A DNA stretch of 64,000 bases from Siphonodentalium dalli (GCA_032622095.1 CP136064.1:264411863-264475862); one strand, 5' to 3'; positions 24,114-35,431 are shown, numbered from the stretch's first letter. Made by a program: numbers and translations. Notes: a model not told the origin generated them from the sequence alone.

Positions 24114-24236
24114 AAATGAGGGTGGGCTTATCTCTGAGGACCACCCAGCTGACCACCCAATGGTATTTTTGGGAGCAAAAACATAGACTGGGCTTACCCT
24201 CAGGGATGGGCTTACTGACTGGTCTACATGTATACA
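24114..24236. mobile_element. Right-end fragment of the pogo-like element
   Basis: Matches the right end of 36381-38011 (GGGTGGGCTTATC, then GACTGGGCTTAC and GGGCTTACTGAC). The left part is absent. A fragment of TTAA family 3 follows at about 24240-24300. Confidence 0.7.
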
Positions 24237-24328
24237 TTATGGTCTTTCGTTGAACTTATTATCTGAACATATCCTAAGGGAACTACTCGTCAGTCTGCAT
24301 CACCTTAATTAAGTTGTGTAACACGAAC

Positions 24329-24387
24329 CTTCTCGACTACATGAGCTGCCGGGTTCTCTAGGGTTACCAGAGTATCCTGTAGCACAC
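24329..24387 (-). CDS. HSPG2: Perlecan exon 23: last LE segment before the Ig domains
   Basis: 59 nt, phase 2 to 1. It reads (T)CATGYSGNPREPGSSC and SRE. The donor GTTCGT is unusually weak. It was chosen because the length and phase match exon 13 and the phase 1 exit fits the following Ig exon. Here the LE run stops; no counterpart of exon 14 follows. Confidence 0.85.
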
Positions 24388-24424
24388 CTGTCAAAAAACA
24401 AAGCTCCTATATATTCAGTATAAA

Positions 24425-24600
24425 TATGTCAATGATACTTTATTGTGTGATTTTTTTACAAAATAAATCTAAACAAATTTTATGGACATTTGTTTGGGTA
24501 AAAATGTCCCCAGAAATAAAATTAAAAACCATGCGCTAACATGCTTTTACAAATTTTTTGGCCTGAGAAATGGAAATTGACTTTGCATGGTCTAATGTAT
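24425..24600. repeat. Dispersed repeat, copy 2
   Basis: Shares AATGATACTTTATTG, GGACATTTGTTTGGGTAA and GCCTGAGAAA blocks with 19505-19760. Confidence 0.6.
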
Positions 24601-24690
24601 TGAATGATGAAATTTGAATCATAAAGTCCGTTTATCAAGTCAATTTAAAAAATAAATAGAAAACTGCCCAGTGACTTGGTATTGACTTAC

Positions 24691-24777
24691 GTTCCACAAT
24701 CTCTTCCAGTGTAGCCATCTTGACATTTATCACAAGTAATACCTCCACCTCTTTCCAAGACACAGGTTGGTGAGAAC
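24691..24777 (-). CDS. HSPG2: Perlecan exon 22: LE module
   Basis: 87 nt, phase 2 to 2. It reads (Q)FSPTCVLERGGGITC, then CQDGYTGRDCG. It equals exon 12 in length and phase. Donor is GTAAGT. Confidence 0.93.
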
Positions 24778-25009
24778 CTAAAATATGAATGTACTAACAC
24801 ATAAGAAATTATTGACATAAAATGCATAATCTTAAGCAAAATCATAGGTTGGCGGAACTGCTCCCATTACTTATTATGGTCATGATGAAATCTCAGAATT
24901 ATTAATTTCAGCAGCTTTCAGGAGAAATCTTCATATTAATATGAGGCCACGACAATAAAATAGCCTGGTTTATGAACATTTGGAATGAAAAAAGTAGATG
25001 CAGGAGAGA

Positions 25010-25600
25010 ACAAAATTAAAATATAACAAGAGGTGTGCCTCGAGTGCTAGCATACCCCCACCGTGGCAAATTCAACCCGCATTATCCGTAAACCCAACAA
25101 AAAAGATTTTTAACTTTAAAGAAAAATTCGGACTAATAATATCGATATGGTGTCACAAGAAGCTTGTACAGAAAAAATTATTCAAATTGGTTCATATTTG
25201 TTAAAGTATTAAGTCGGACAGAATAAGTAAAAATAAGTCAATAATGAAGTGTAATATTACGAAAAACAGTCTGAGCCAATCCCTAGCCGCATCATATAGA
25301 GGGGGTATTGTGAGAAGCATGTATACCAAAAATTATTGAAATCGGTTCATATTTGTTAATGTTATTAAGTCGGACAGAATTTTCTCAGTCAAAATAATTC
25401 GAAAATGAGGTGTAACTTAAAAAAAAAAAGTCGGACCATACCACAATTAGTATCTGCGGAGAGGCAGTCCTAAGGAGATTGCATACACAAAATTATTGAA
25501 ATTGGTTCATAGTTGTTCGAGTTATGAGGTCGGACGGACACACGGAGGGAGAAAGCGTGACGGATGGACGCAGTCAATCCAGTATACCCCACACTTTCGA
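25010..25600. repeat. Degenerate dispersed repeat with internal tandem units
   Basis: Three imperfect units share GGTTCATATTTGTTAA-like and AAGTCGGACAGAAT-like blocks. The end reads GAGGTCGGACGGACACACGG. I recall this style of repeat from molluscs; not verified. Confidence 0.55.
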
Positions 25601-25833
25601 AGAAAATAATTAGGCATCACCACAACAATTGACAAATTACAGAATTATCCACGAATTTCACCAAATTTTTGAATACGATGAGTTTTACTCAAATTATAAA
25701 AGTAAATTGAGGTATTTCTTCCCATAAAAATGTATAAATAAAAACCAAATCTCAGAGCATAAAATAATTGATAAACAAAACAAAATTGCACCATTTTGAA
25801 GAACTTCTACACACCAGATTATATGTGACTTAC

Positions 25834-25961
25834 TGATTGGTTGCAATAGTCAATGGACAGGCACATCGCCTGCAATCACCAGTAGTTCCTGCAGTGGAAT
25901 CGCCATAGTAACCAGCCTGGCATCGCTCACATCTGTCACCCTCTGTGTTATCTTTGCATTC
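25834..25961 (-). CDS. HSPG2: Perlecan exon 21: LE module
   Basis: 128 nt, phase 0 to 2. It reads ECKDNTEGDRCERCQAGY, then DCRRCACPLTIATNQ. It is the third member of the 128-nt exon class. Donor is GTAAGT. Confidence 0.94.
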
Positions 25962-26119
25962 CTGATCAGAGAACAAGATATTCATGAATAGAAGCTGTGA
26001 ATCAAATTTGGTCAATATGAGATGTTTGTTGTTTTTGTGATACTGTTGGAGGCTCGAGTGTTATCAAATACAATCCGCTCAAGTGTGATCTAACTAATAC
26101 ACAGAATGACACGTGTTAA

Positions 26120-26281
26120 CCCTTTACCCAACAAACCGGCCAAATAAAGCTTCAACAGCCTAAAATATCTTCGGTCTGTCTCAATAGAACCATACAAATA
26201 TGGATATCATTGGAACCGGCTCCTTGACCACATTGTGATAGTTACAGTTATGCCCTGTGCCAATGCATTCTCTTATACATA
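26120..26281 (+). mobile_element. TTAA family 1, copy c (truncated)
   Basis: TTAA followed by CCCTTTACCCAACA and the unique arm. It is cut within the first hairpin at about 26281, where an unrelated sequence (to about 26690) begins at ATATATAATTTGTGGGTACC. Confidence 0.8.
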
Positions 26282-26690
26282 TATATAATTTGTGGGTACC
26301 CGTTTCAAGGTGAAGGTCACCTCGGACGGAAAAACTGACCCGATGAAAATCTCCCCCATTCCTAGGAACCCCTAAGTACGAACACAGGCATAAGGATCAC
26401 ACAACACGCTCATGTCTGGAAACAGACACAACACGCTCATTATCAATGACACTGCGGATACGAACGCTCTTTAACTATCACGCGATTAACCCCCACAATT
26501 CCAAGACGGCGGCAGTAGGAATGGAGAATGAGTGCTCGGAGCTTCTCAAAAGCAATGTGACGACATTTCATCTGGGTTTTTACCCTTAGATAGGAAGTTT
26601 GGTCGAAATCCGTCTGGCAGTTTTCCCGGCCATAGCTAACAAACAAATTTCACAGACAGACAGAAGTCCCAAAATATATATTAGATTAGG
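26282..26690. repeat. Insertion truncating copy c, possibly a retroelement 3' end
   Basis: GC-richer than its surroundings. It ends with CACAGACAGACAGAAGTCCC and ATATATATTAGATTA, the style of RTE-like retrotransposon 3' ends. No reverse transcriptase frame is present, so this identity is a guess. Confidence 0.4.
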
Positions 26691-27572
26691 AAGGCCATCC
26701 GTGCCCTACACATTTGTTGTTGTAAACATTTTGCAGGACTTAGCCGATATCTAATGCTAATTAACAGAGCTGATTACATCATGCTTCTCCAGAGAGCAAA
26801 CTGTTGAAATGTTAAAGTGATGTGAAACACTCCGGTTGGGGGATCCAATGGAAATGGAGAATACTCTTGCTCAAAGTAGTTATTTTTACGAATATTAATC
26901 CAAATTTACAGCACAAACCTTCATTCTTATATATTAATTAAATGCAATGACTCTCGATGGCAAAATAATTTGCAGGTAGTTTATCGCCGATTGTTGCATC
27001 CCGAATCGAGATGTAAATATTTACAATTAAGCGTAGTTCAGACGATGATTTCTATGGAGTGGTATGGTCGATTTCTTTGAGATTTTCGGCGATGCTAGTA
27101 GAATGCTACATTCCCACAGTTGGCATCAGTTTCAAATGCTCAAACAAGCCCATAATATGTCTTTAATTATAACATACCCATTGTTGTATTCTCACTAAAA
27201 GCAATGGCTTTCAACTGTATAGTAATTTTCGACAGAAACCCTAGAGCGATCATGACATTTTATTTTGTGGCAACATACGTCATGATATTTCTACAGGTGA
27301 CCTTACGAAAATTTCTTATTTTTGTGATGCTAAAATTGTTGCAAAACAATGAATTCCATTGAAAAAACTTCTTATAATGAACCATTTCGTTTGTGATTGG
27401 GGAATGTAATAAATATAAAGCCGTACATGTTTGGTGCGAGTAAGCGATTACCGCATGCGAGTGTTTGGGGGAAGGATACCAGAGAACTCAAAGTTAATTA
27501 TCACACAGGCTGCATCTATGAATTTGTTACGGCAATTAACCATTTTTATACTAAAGCATCATTTATTATTAG

Positions 27573-27710
27573 TTATCTTCGGCATCATCGGGGGTACATG
27601 GAGATTTAATACCTGGATGTCGATTTTGAACCCAGAGGCGGAGCCGAGGGGTTAAAAAAGAGACATCCAGGTATTAAATCTCCATGTACCCCACACGTTG
27701 CCGGAGATAA
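27573..27710. repeat. Fold-back palindrome, 138 bp
   Basis: Arms of about 50 bp (GTACATGGAGATTTAATACC and its reverse complement). The loop carries GAGGCGGAGCCGAGG. Confidence 0.8.
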
Positions 27711-28045
27711 CGATTTTGTCCCACAACAATAACCATGTTTCCTTAATTTAAGTGTTTTTCATAGTTTTTCCAATTAATTCACACCAATAAGAATAATTCA
27801 ATAGCTGACCTAAGGATCCGGCGTCAGGTGACGTCAAATTCGGCGTGCGAGAGCAACGTCACGATTGGTGGAAACTGCCAGTTCAAGAGTCATTCATATA
27901 CCCCCGATGTTTCACGTGCTCATATACCCCCGATGTTTGGCGCACGTTCTCTTATACCCCGCTGTCAAGGGTGACAGGGGACATGGTGATTTAAACGTGG
28001 CGTTGTAGCCAATCAGATTGCTTGTTACAACCGAATGTGGGGACA

Positions 28046-29580
28046 AGTGTAGTTATCCCATAGGAAATGATCAGATAATAAGTTTAACCCTTTCTATACT
28101 AAAGCATCATTGATGAGTAGTTATCCAATTGGAAATGTTCACATAATAAGTTTAACGCTTTCTATACTAAAGCATCATTGATGAGTAGTTATCCCATAGG
28201 AAAAGTTCAGATAATAAGTTTAACGCTTTCTATACTAAAGCATCATTGATGAGTAGTTATCCCATAGGAAAAGTTCAGAAAATAAGTTTAACGCTTTCTA
28301 TACTAAAGCATCATTGATGAGTAGTTATCCCATAGGAAAAGTTCAGAAAATAAGTTTAACGCTTTCTATACTAAAGCATCATTGATGAGTAGTTATCCCA
28401 TAGGAAAAGTTCAGAAAATAAGTTTAACGCTTTCTATACTAAAGCATCATTGATGAGTAGTTATCCCATAGGAAAAGTTCAGAAAATAAGTTTAATGCTT
28501 TCTATACTAAAGCATCATTGATGAGTAGTTATCCCATAGGAAAAGTTCAGAAAATAAGTTTAACGCTTTCTATACTAAAGCATCATTGATGAGTAGTTAT
28601 CCCATAGGAAAAGTTCAGAAAATAAGTTTAACGCTTTCTATACTAAAGCATCATTGATGAGTAGTTATCCCATAGGAAAAGTTCAGAAAATAAGTTTAAC
28701 GCTTTCTATACTAAAGCATCATTGATGAGTAGTTATCCCATAGGAAAAGTTCAGAAAATAAGTTTAACGCTTTCTATACTAAAGCATCATTGATGAGTAG
28801 TTATCCCATAGGAAAAGTTCAGAAAATAAGTTTAACGCTTTCTATACTAAAGCATCATTGATGAGTAGTTATCCCATAGGAAAAGTTCAGAAAATAAGTT
28901 TAACGCTTTCTATACTAAAGCATCATTGATGAGTAGTTATCCCATAGGAAAAGTTCAGAAAATAAGTTTAACGCTTTCTATACTAAATCATCATTGATGA
29001 GTAGTTATCCCATAGGAAAAGTTCAGAAAATAAGTTTAACGCTTTCTATACTAAAGCATCATTGATGAGTAGTTATCCAATTGGAAATGTTCAGATAATA
29101 AGTTTAACCCTTTCTATACTAAAGCATCATTGATGAGTAATTATCCCATAGGAAATGTTCACATAATAAGTTTAACGCTTTCTATACTAAAGCATCATTG
29201 ATGAGTAGTTATCCCATAGTAAATGATCAGATAATAAGTTTAACCCTTTCTATACTAAAGCATCATTGATGAGTAGGTATCTCATAAGAAATGTTCAGAT
29301 AATAAGTTTAACGCTTTCTATACTAAAGCATCATTGATGAGTAGTTATCCAATTGGAAATGTTCACATAATAAGTTTAACGCTTTCTATACTAAAGCATC
29401 ATTGATGAGTAGTTATCCCATAGGAAATGTTCACATAATAAGTTTAACCCTTTCTGTACTAAAGTATCATTGATGAGTAGTTATCCAATAGGAAATGTTC
29501 ACATAATAAGTTTAACCCTTTCTGTACTAAAGTATCATTGATGAGTAGTTATCCAATATGAAATGTTCAGATAATAAGTG
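28046..29580. repeat. 68-bp satellite array, 22 exact-length units plus a partial
   Basis: The phrase CATCATTGATGAGTAG recurs every 68 bp from 28105 to 29533 without any length change. The unit begins TTAACGCTTTCTATACTAAA, which is the left terminus of TTAA family 3. The middle units are nearly identical (AAAAGTTCAGAAAATAAG); outer units on both sides are more varied (GGAAATGTTCACATAATAAG), as expected from unequal exchange in the centre. Confidence 0.95.
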
Positions 29581-29612
29581 GGAATTGCTGTTATAATAGT
29601 CACATCCGTTAA

Positions 29613-29994
29613 CCCTTTACCCAACAGAAGGGCCCTGTGCCAATGCATTCTCTTATATATGCGAGTCGACCATAGGTCGCCTCGCATATATAAGAGAATG
29701 CATTGGCTTAACACATTAAAAATTATAAAATTGTTAAAGAATGTAAGAAAAAATGGTAAAAAAAGATTTTTTTTAGGCCAATGCATTCTCTTATATATGC
29801 GAGGCGACCTATGGTCGACTCGCATATATAAGAGAATGCATTGGCACAGGGCATATCTATAACTATCACAATGTGGTCAAGGAGCCGGTTCCAATGATAT
29901 CCATATTTGTATGGTTCTATTGAGACAGACCGAAGATATTTTAGGCTGTTGAAGCTTTATTTGGCCGGTTTTGGCCGGTTTGTTGGGTAAAGGG
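29613..29994 (-). mobile_element. TTAA-flanked hairpin MITE family 1, copy d
   Basis: 382 bp, perfect TTAA flanks, inverted relative to copy e, which starts 460 bp away. It abuts the 68-bp array. Confidence 0.9.
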
Positions 29995-30068
29995 TTAAAA
30001 CCACCATAAACAGAAAGAATGTCAAAATATAGATAAACTTTGTTCTTATAGTAATGATAAATATAGCA

Positions 30069-30450
30069 ATTAACCTGTCTATAATAAAGCATTATTGATG
30101 AGCAGTTATCCCATAGGAAATGTTCTGTATCATAATATGGCTTATTATCTGAACTTATTAACAGTTTGTTGAACTTATTACCAAAACATTTCCCCAATAA
30201 AGTTCACTTAGTGGGGTCTCCTTGATGTTGTGTGTTTTGCTTATCGCATACTCTTTACACACTATACTGTATCTTAATATGACTTATTATCTGAACTTAT
30301 TATCTGTTACATAGGTTGTTCGCTGAACTTATTATCTAAACATTTCCCTCAACATATAAATCTCCTCCTGCACTTTTATTTATCTGCCATCTGCTTTTAT
30401 CACCTTAACATCCCTCCAAATGAATAATAGACCATTCCGATGTACACTTT
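30069..30450. repeat. Degenerate TTAA family 3 copy
   Basis: Contains CTATAATAAAGCATTATTGA, then TTGAACTTATTATC blocks and CATCCCTCCAAATGAATAAT, in the order found in 15601-15853. Ends are not clean. Confidence 0.55.
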
Positions 30451-30454
30451 TTAA

Positions 30455-30902
30455 CCCTTTACCCAACAAAACGGCCAAAACCGGCCAAATAAAGCTTCAA
30501 CAGCCTAAAATATCTTCGGTCTGTCTCAATAGAACCATACAAATATGGATATCATTGGAACCGGCTCCTTGACCACATTGTGATGGTTACAGTTATGCCC
30601 TGTGCCAATGCATTCTCATATATATGCGAGTCGACCATAGGTCGCCTCGCATATATAAGAGAATGCATTGGCCTAAAAAAAAACTTTTTTTTAACACTTT
30701 TTACCATTTTTTCTTACATTCTTTAACAATTTTTGAATTTTTTCTTACATTTTTTATAATATTTTTCTACATTCTTTGACAATTTTATCATCTTTAATAT
30801 GTGTTAAGCCAATGCATTCTCTTATATATGCGAGGCGACCTATGGTCGACTCGCATATATAAGAGAATGCATTGGCACAGGGCCGTTTTGTTGGGTAAAG
30901 GG
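30455..30902 (+). mobile_element. TTAA-flanked hairpin MITE family 1, copy e
   Basis: 448 bp, perfect TTAA flanks. Longer than the others because the AT-rich spacer has expanded (repeated TTTTTTCTTACATT). It ends about 35 nt from exon 20's donor. Confidence 0.9.
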
Positions 30903-30938
30903 TTAAGAATACAATAACGGGTATGTAATAAAACTTAC

Positions 30939-31052
30939 CAAACATCTGCCAGTGTTAGGATCACACTGTGTGGCGTGACCATGGCAGTTGCATCGTACAC
31001 AGCTACCCTGTCCGGTACCATCCTCCACTCTCAGGAAACCAGCTGCACATTG
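30939..31052 (-). CDS. HSPG2: Perlecan exon 20: LE module
   Basis: 114 nt, phase 0 to 0. It reads QCAAGFLRVEDGTGQGSC, then CNCHGHATQCDPNTGRCL. Donor is GTAAGT. A TTAA-flanked element (30455-30902) ends about 35 nt inside the downstream intron. Confidence 0.94.
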
Positions 31053-31303
31053 CTGCAGAAGGAGTAGAACTTCACGTTAGCTTTTGATATGTGATGGGTG
31101 TTCAAAGTATAAGATAAAAAATCTTGTATATTTCTCACTGTATTACTTGATGTTTTTGTTAAGTTCATGATATGAAAAAGTGGAGAAAATATAAACGGTC
31201 AGCTAATATTTCTGTAGTAAAATTCTCAGTCAAAAATCACCCAATAAAATGTCATCGACACATTTTTTATTGAGTTTGCAGATGCAAAACATCGCTTGCT
31301 TAA

Positions 31304-31623
31304 AGGGGTACTGTACAATAAATCTGGCTATTTATGGGACCATCACCTTTTATACTGAACAGAATATAATCAACAAATTAATGCATTTGAGCCCCCATTT
31401 TCTTATGAACGATGTAAAACAAGATGGTACTTATAATGAAAATGAATTTATGGCTGGAGTCATAAATTCATTATAATTACCATGTTATTTGCATCGTTAA
31501 TAGAGCACATGATCATATTTTGCACTAATCCATGGTGCAAATTCATTCAATTGTTGCATATATTCTGTTGAATATAAAAGGAGATGATCCCATAAATGGC
31601 TGGATTTAGTGTATAGTACACCT
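31304..31623. mobile_element. TTAA-flanked element family 4
   Basis: 320 bp with long imperfect inverted ends, AGGGGTACTGTACAATAAAT on the left and a related inverse on the right, bounded by TTAA (31300-31303 and 31624-31627). No coding frame. Confidence 0.7.
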
Positions 31624-31699
31624 TTAACACATGATTATAAATTACAGTAATGAATTGGAAATTTGAATCAGGGAAATAGGTCTCAGTTCTGCACAGTTT

Positions 31700-31935
31700 G
31701 TATAAAAAGAATACATTGGCCTAACAATTTTCATCATTTTTTATCAATTTTTCTTACATTCTTTTTATGATTTTTTCTTACATTCTTTATAAATTTTTAT
31801 CATTTTTTCTGACATTTTTTAACAATTAAATTTTTTTTTATTTTTTTTTTGGCCAATGCATTCTATCATATATGCGAGGCGACCTATGGTCGACTCGCAT
31901 ATATAAGAGAATGCATTGGCACAGGGTTTTCGCAA
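31700..31935. repeat. TTAA family 1/2 fragment
   Basis: AT-rich spacer followed by a complete GCGAGGCGACCTATGGTCGA hairpin and CACAGGGTTTTCGC; left end missing. Confidence 0.7.
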
Positions 31936-32080
31936 AAAACCAATACCCGACATTTCAAATGTGAATAAAAGGACACACTCGCAGGGTTTTGGGACAATGC
32001 ACACGAGCCTGAGAAATTAAATAATGCCATAGATATTTGCAATTGTGACACATATATTCAGCATGGCAATAACAGCTAAC

Positions 32081-32311
32081 CTGACATGATAGTCCAGTGT
32101 ACCCTTCGGGGCACTGACAGCTCTCAACCCATGGAGTCCTTCCCAGGTTTGTTGCATCAGGAACAGCAGTTTCCATGGAAACATCCTTCAAGGTAACTGT
32201 TGTCATGGCTCTGTGGTAAGTTGCCCTGATTAGAATGGCGTTGATATTCGACAACATCTTAAGGAATTTTTCTCGTGATGGAGGGGAACCATCAAATGTT
32301 CTGAATGTATC
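32081..32311 (-). CDS. HSPG2: Perlecan exon 19: laminin IV domain B end plus LE half
   Basis: 231 nt, phase 0 to 0. It reads DTFRTFDGSPPSREKFLK, INAILIRATYHRAMTTVTL and DVSMETAV, then ESCQCPEGYTGLSCQ. It is the undivided equivalent of exons 8 + 9 with exactly the same summed length. Donor is GTTAGC. Confidence 0.95.
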
Positions 32312-32389
32312 CTGGAGAGAGAAAAAAATATATAATGCATATTATTTTCAATTATTTAAATTCTACATCTGTTTTTCAGGTTATCTTTC

Positions 32390-33312
32390 AATATTGCTGC
32401 CAAGTCTTATAAATTTGAGATCGTATTGTTTGTGTCGGTTCTAATTTTTTATACCACAATCGCCTATCTTACTATATAAATAAAGCCATCTGTTTAAATT
32501 TTACATTTAATCAATACCTGTTGACTAAACGTGCCTACTGTTGATTAAACATCGCAGAGTGGATTAAACTTTCTCCATACAATTTGAATGGAAAAGTGTT
32601 TATCCATCGCATTGTAAAGATCGTGGCATAAACTTCGCAGAGTGGTTTAAACATCGCATTGTAAAGATCGTGGCATAAACAAAATATACGCATAGTGTTT
32701 CTGAATAACAAATTTAATCCACTCGTGGGATTGGTGATTTACACCACTCGCTGAAGCTCGTGGTGTAAATCGCCAATCCCACTCGTGGATTAAATTTGTT
32801 ATTCAGAAACACTATGCATATATTCTATATTTAATCAGCGGTTTGTGTAAAATTGCACATATATTAAACCATGGGAAGAACATCTATAGCTGTCTTCACT
32901 CTGAAACATTTATGGTTCTAAACAATTTTGATGATTAAATCAAAGAGAAAGCAGTGCATCAAGTTTTTAAATTGTTTCATGTTGAGATAACGTAATATAA
33001 CTATACCGGAATTCACACATTATTTTGTTTTCGATTCCAGAATTGTCATCAATACAAATGTCATAATATTTGATTGGGATGCAATATTTGATTGGGAGCC
33101 AAACATCATTTTCAAATTTGCATTTTTTCAATGCATCTTTCTGGGACATATAATGGGCTTGATTTCATAGGTCTGTGGTTGATTGGTCTGCAATTGTGGA
33201 TTGAACAGTAAGAAAGGTATTTATTGACCTATTTCGATTTGGGGAATAATTCAAAAGCAAATATTATAAAGGTTTATTTTGTAGCTCAAACCACCATGTG
33301 GCTTTAAATGTA
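32390..33312. repeat. Dispersed repeat family V, copy 2, with internal palindrome
   Basis: Similar to 11400-13250. A clean palindrome at 32687-32824 (ATAGTGTTTCTGAATAAC arms, centre GCTGAAGC) is inserted in it and absent from copy 1. Confidence 0.6.
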
Positions 33313-33323
33313 GTTCTCACCTC

Positions 33324-33689
33324 CAAACCTGGAAATAGTGTGCCTGTTATTTGGAGAGTGAGGTCCCCTCATTCTGCTTAGGCCTCATCTTCTAAGAAGT
33401 ATCTATAGTCTCAAATTAACATTGTTTTTAATTACTTTTTCCCTTCTGTTCAGTTTCTACATCCCCTAATTTGCAGAAGATAAAATGCATAATCGAGGTG
33501 AACATCACCAACTTCAACTAAGGAACTTCAATCAGATAATAGGTCTCCTATAGCAGTTGAGGTCTCAGCAGAATGAGGTCCCCACAGGGTGAATTTTGGG
33601 ATGCTAGCCCACTGTGCGGGATAGCGTCACTAAATCCACCCTCTGGGGACCTCATTCTGCAAATGACAGACACACTATTTCCAGACTTG
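33324..33689. mobile_element. hAT-like element inserted in a splice donor
   Basis: 366 bp; termini CAAACCTGGAAATAGTGTG and, inverted, CAAGTCTGGAAATAGTGTG. Exact 8-bp duplication CTCACCTC at 33316-33323 and 33690-33697. On the gene strand this target reads GAG|GTGAG, the end of exon 18 plus the first five intron bases. It carries the GCAGAATGAGG hairpin and is related to 13633-13884. Confidence 0.9.
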
Positions 33690-33694
33690 CTCAC

Positions 33695-33778
33695 CTCAAC
33701 AAGCTTGATTTCATAGGTCTGTGGCTGATCGGTCTGCATTTGTGGATTGAACAGTAGATACATCCTCACAGCATCATT
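33695..33778 (-). CDS. HSPG2: Perlecan exon 18: laminin IV domain B, part 3 (donor remade by a transposon)
   Basis: 84 nt, phase 0 to 0. It reads NDAVRMYLLFNPQMQTDQ and ends YEIKLVE. The donor GTGAGC straddles a hAT-like insertion: the first five intron bases belong to the duplicated target site and the sixth is the first base of the element. If splicing skipped this donor, translation would run on into the element and meet a stop at 33548. Confidence 0.93.
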
Positions 33779-34041
33779 CTGAAATTACAAGTAAAAATTA
33801 AATATTACAGAATTCTGGAAGAAATGCTGGAGCATGGCTTAATAAGCCCGTTGTTTGCTAATAATAATAAGACATAAATGAAAACTGATATCTGAAGTGC
33901 TTGGTACCGGTAATAGACGGAACCCAAAAACAACCTAACAAAAAATTTGGTGTATTCTAAGTCTGACAAGGGCTATAACTTGAGCAAACTTTGCCGGACT
34001 GACCCCATTATAGAACTTGACCTGTATGTTCTTGTGATTAA

Positions 34042-34423
34042 CCCTTTACGCAACAAACCGGCCAAATAAAGCTGCAACAGCCTAAATTATCTTGGTTCTG
34101 TCTCAATAAAACCATACAAATATGGATATCATTGGAACCGGCTCATTGACCACATTGTGATGGTTACAGTTATGCCCTGTGCCAATGCATTCTCTTATAT
34201 ATGCGAGTCGACCATATGTCGCCTCGCATATATAAGAGAATGCACTGGCCTAAAAAAAATCTTTTTTTAACACTTTTTACCATTTTTTCTTACATTCTTT
34301 AACAATTTTATAATTTTTAATGTGTTAAGCCAATGCATTCTCTTATATATGCGAGGCAACCTATGGTCGACTCGCATATATAAGAGAATGCATTGGCACA
34401 GGGCCGTTCTGTTGGGTAAAGGG
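34042..34423 (+). mobile_element. TTAA-flanked hairpin MITE family 1, copy f
   Basis: 382 bp, TTAA on both sides; the left terminus has one change (CCCTTTACGCAACA). Confidence 0.88.
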
Positions 34424-34677
34424 TTAAACAAAATACCAAGTCTTGAGTCCTTCGAAAAAAGAATACTAATGTTATCACCCAGAAACCAAAAATGTTGACA
34501 CATGGACAGACAGACACTGATAACCGAACACAACCATTTTCAATGGCGTATTAAAGATGGATAAGAAGGAATTCATCATTCAAAAACACAAGGAATATAA
34601 TCGTACCATAAGTGGTTTTCAAAATCTTTAAAAACAGTTGCTGTGGTGCTTCTAAACATTAAATAAGATATGCTTAC

Positions 34678-34773
34678 AATGAGTTCAATATCAACGTCCA
34701 TGTATCTGGTGCCGGCTTCATCATCAGCAGTGTAGTCAATAGTAAACTTGAGAACTCCACCATATGATGTGAT
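34678..34773 (-). CDS. HSPG2: Perlecan exon 17: laminin IV domain B, part 2
   Basis: 96 nt, phase 0 to 0. It reads ITSYGGVLKFTIDYTADD and ends DVDIELI. The YGG.L.F.I.Y strand motif is present as in exon 6. Donor is GTAAGC. Confidence 0.94.
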
Positions 34774-34867
34774 CTGTAAACAAGTCGAAAGGAAGCATTA
34801 GCTAAATCCCCAGAATTATAATGAAACATCATGTTACAACAGGCCTCAAACTATCGTGCTGTACATT

Positions 34868-34961
34868 GCAGAAAGGGGTCTCCAGAGGGTGAATTTAATG
34901 ATGCTATCCCATACAGCAGGGCTAACATCACCAAATTCACCCTCTGGTGACCTCATACTGC
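34868..34961. repeat. Hairpin of the GCAGAATGAGG family, diverged
   Basis: Both arms are recognisable (GCAGAAAGGGGTCTCCAGAG and CCTCTGGTGACCTCATACTG). No outer termini. It lies within 100 bp of exon 17's acceptor. Confidence 0.7.
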
Positions 34962-35239
34962 ATGGCCTCATTAAACAGTTTTGTTCACATAACAATCGTT
35001 TAAACATGCAAAATATCGTTATTGGAGAATTATCAACAATGAATATAAGTACAAAGTTTTTCTAATTTTCTTCCTAATGGTGATATTTTTTCAGTCTTTA
35101 TATTTTTAGCACATTTACTTGCTGCGTATGCCTTGGGTCACTTTAAAACTAATTTTTTAACTATCAGCCAGACAACTTTCTGTTAATGCAGTTATAGTGA
35201 CCATCAGAAGATGAAATAAAATGAAGATGACATTCTCAC

Positions 35240-35431
35240 CTGATCACCACGGAATTTGGGAGGAAGATTGAAGAAGAGACTCTCGCGCTCTCTCTGTATA
35301 CCCTCGAAGCTTCTGAATGTGACAGAGTTTCTCTCAGAGTCGACGATGAAGCCGTCTTTGATTACGTTGTTCAGTCTCCTGTTGACAAGCACAAAGTTAT
35401 GTTCTCCATCATCACCAACATGTGGATAGAT
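35240..35431 (-). CDS. HSPG2: Perlecan exon 16: laminin IV domain B, part 1
   Basis: 192 nt, phase 0 to 0. It opens the second laminin IV type A domain: IYPHVGDDGEHNFVLVNR, then KDGFIVDSERNSVTFRSF and FFNLPPKFRGDQ. The closing LP..F.GD motif matches domain A. Donor is GTGAGA. Confidence 0.95.

Noticed and set aside
28046-29580. CRISPR-like regular repeats
   Set aside because: The repeat is continuous 68-bp satellite without unique spacers, in an animal intron.
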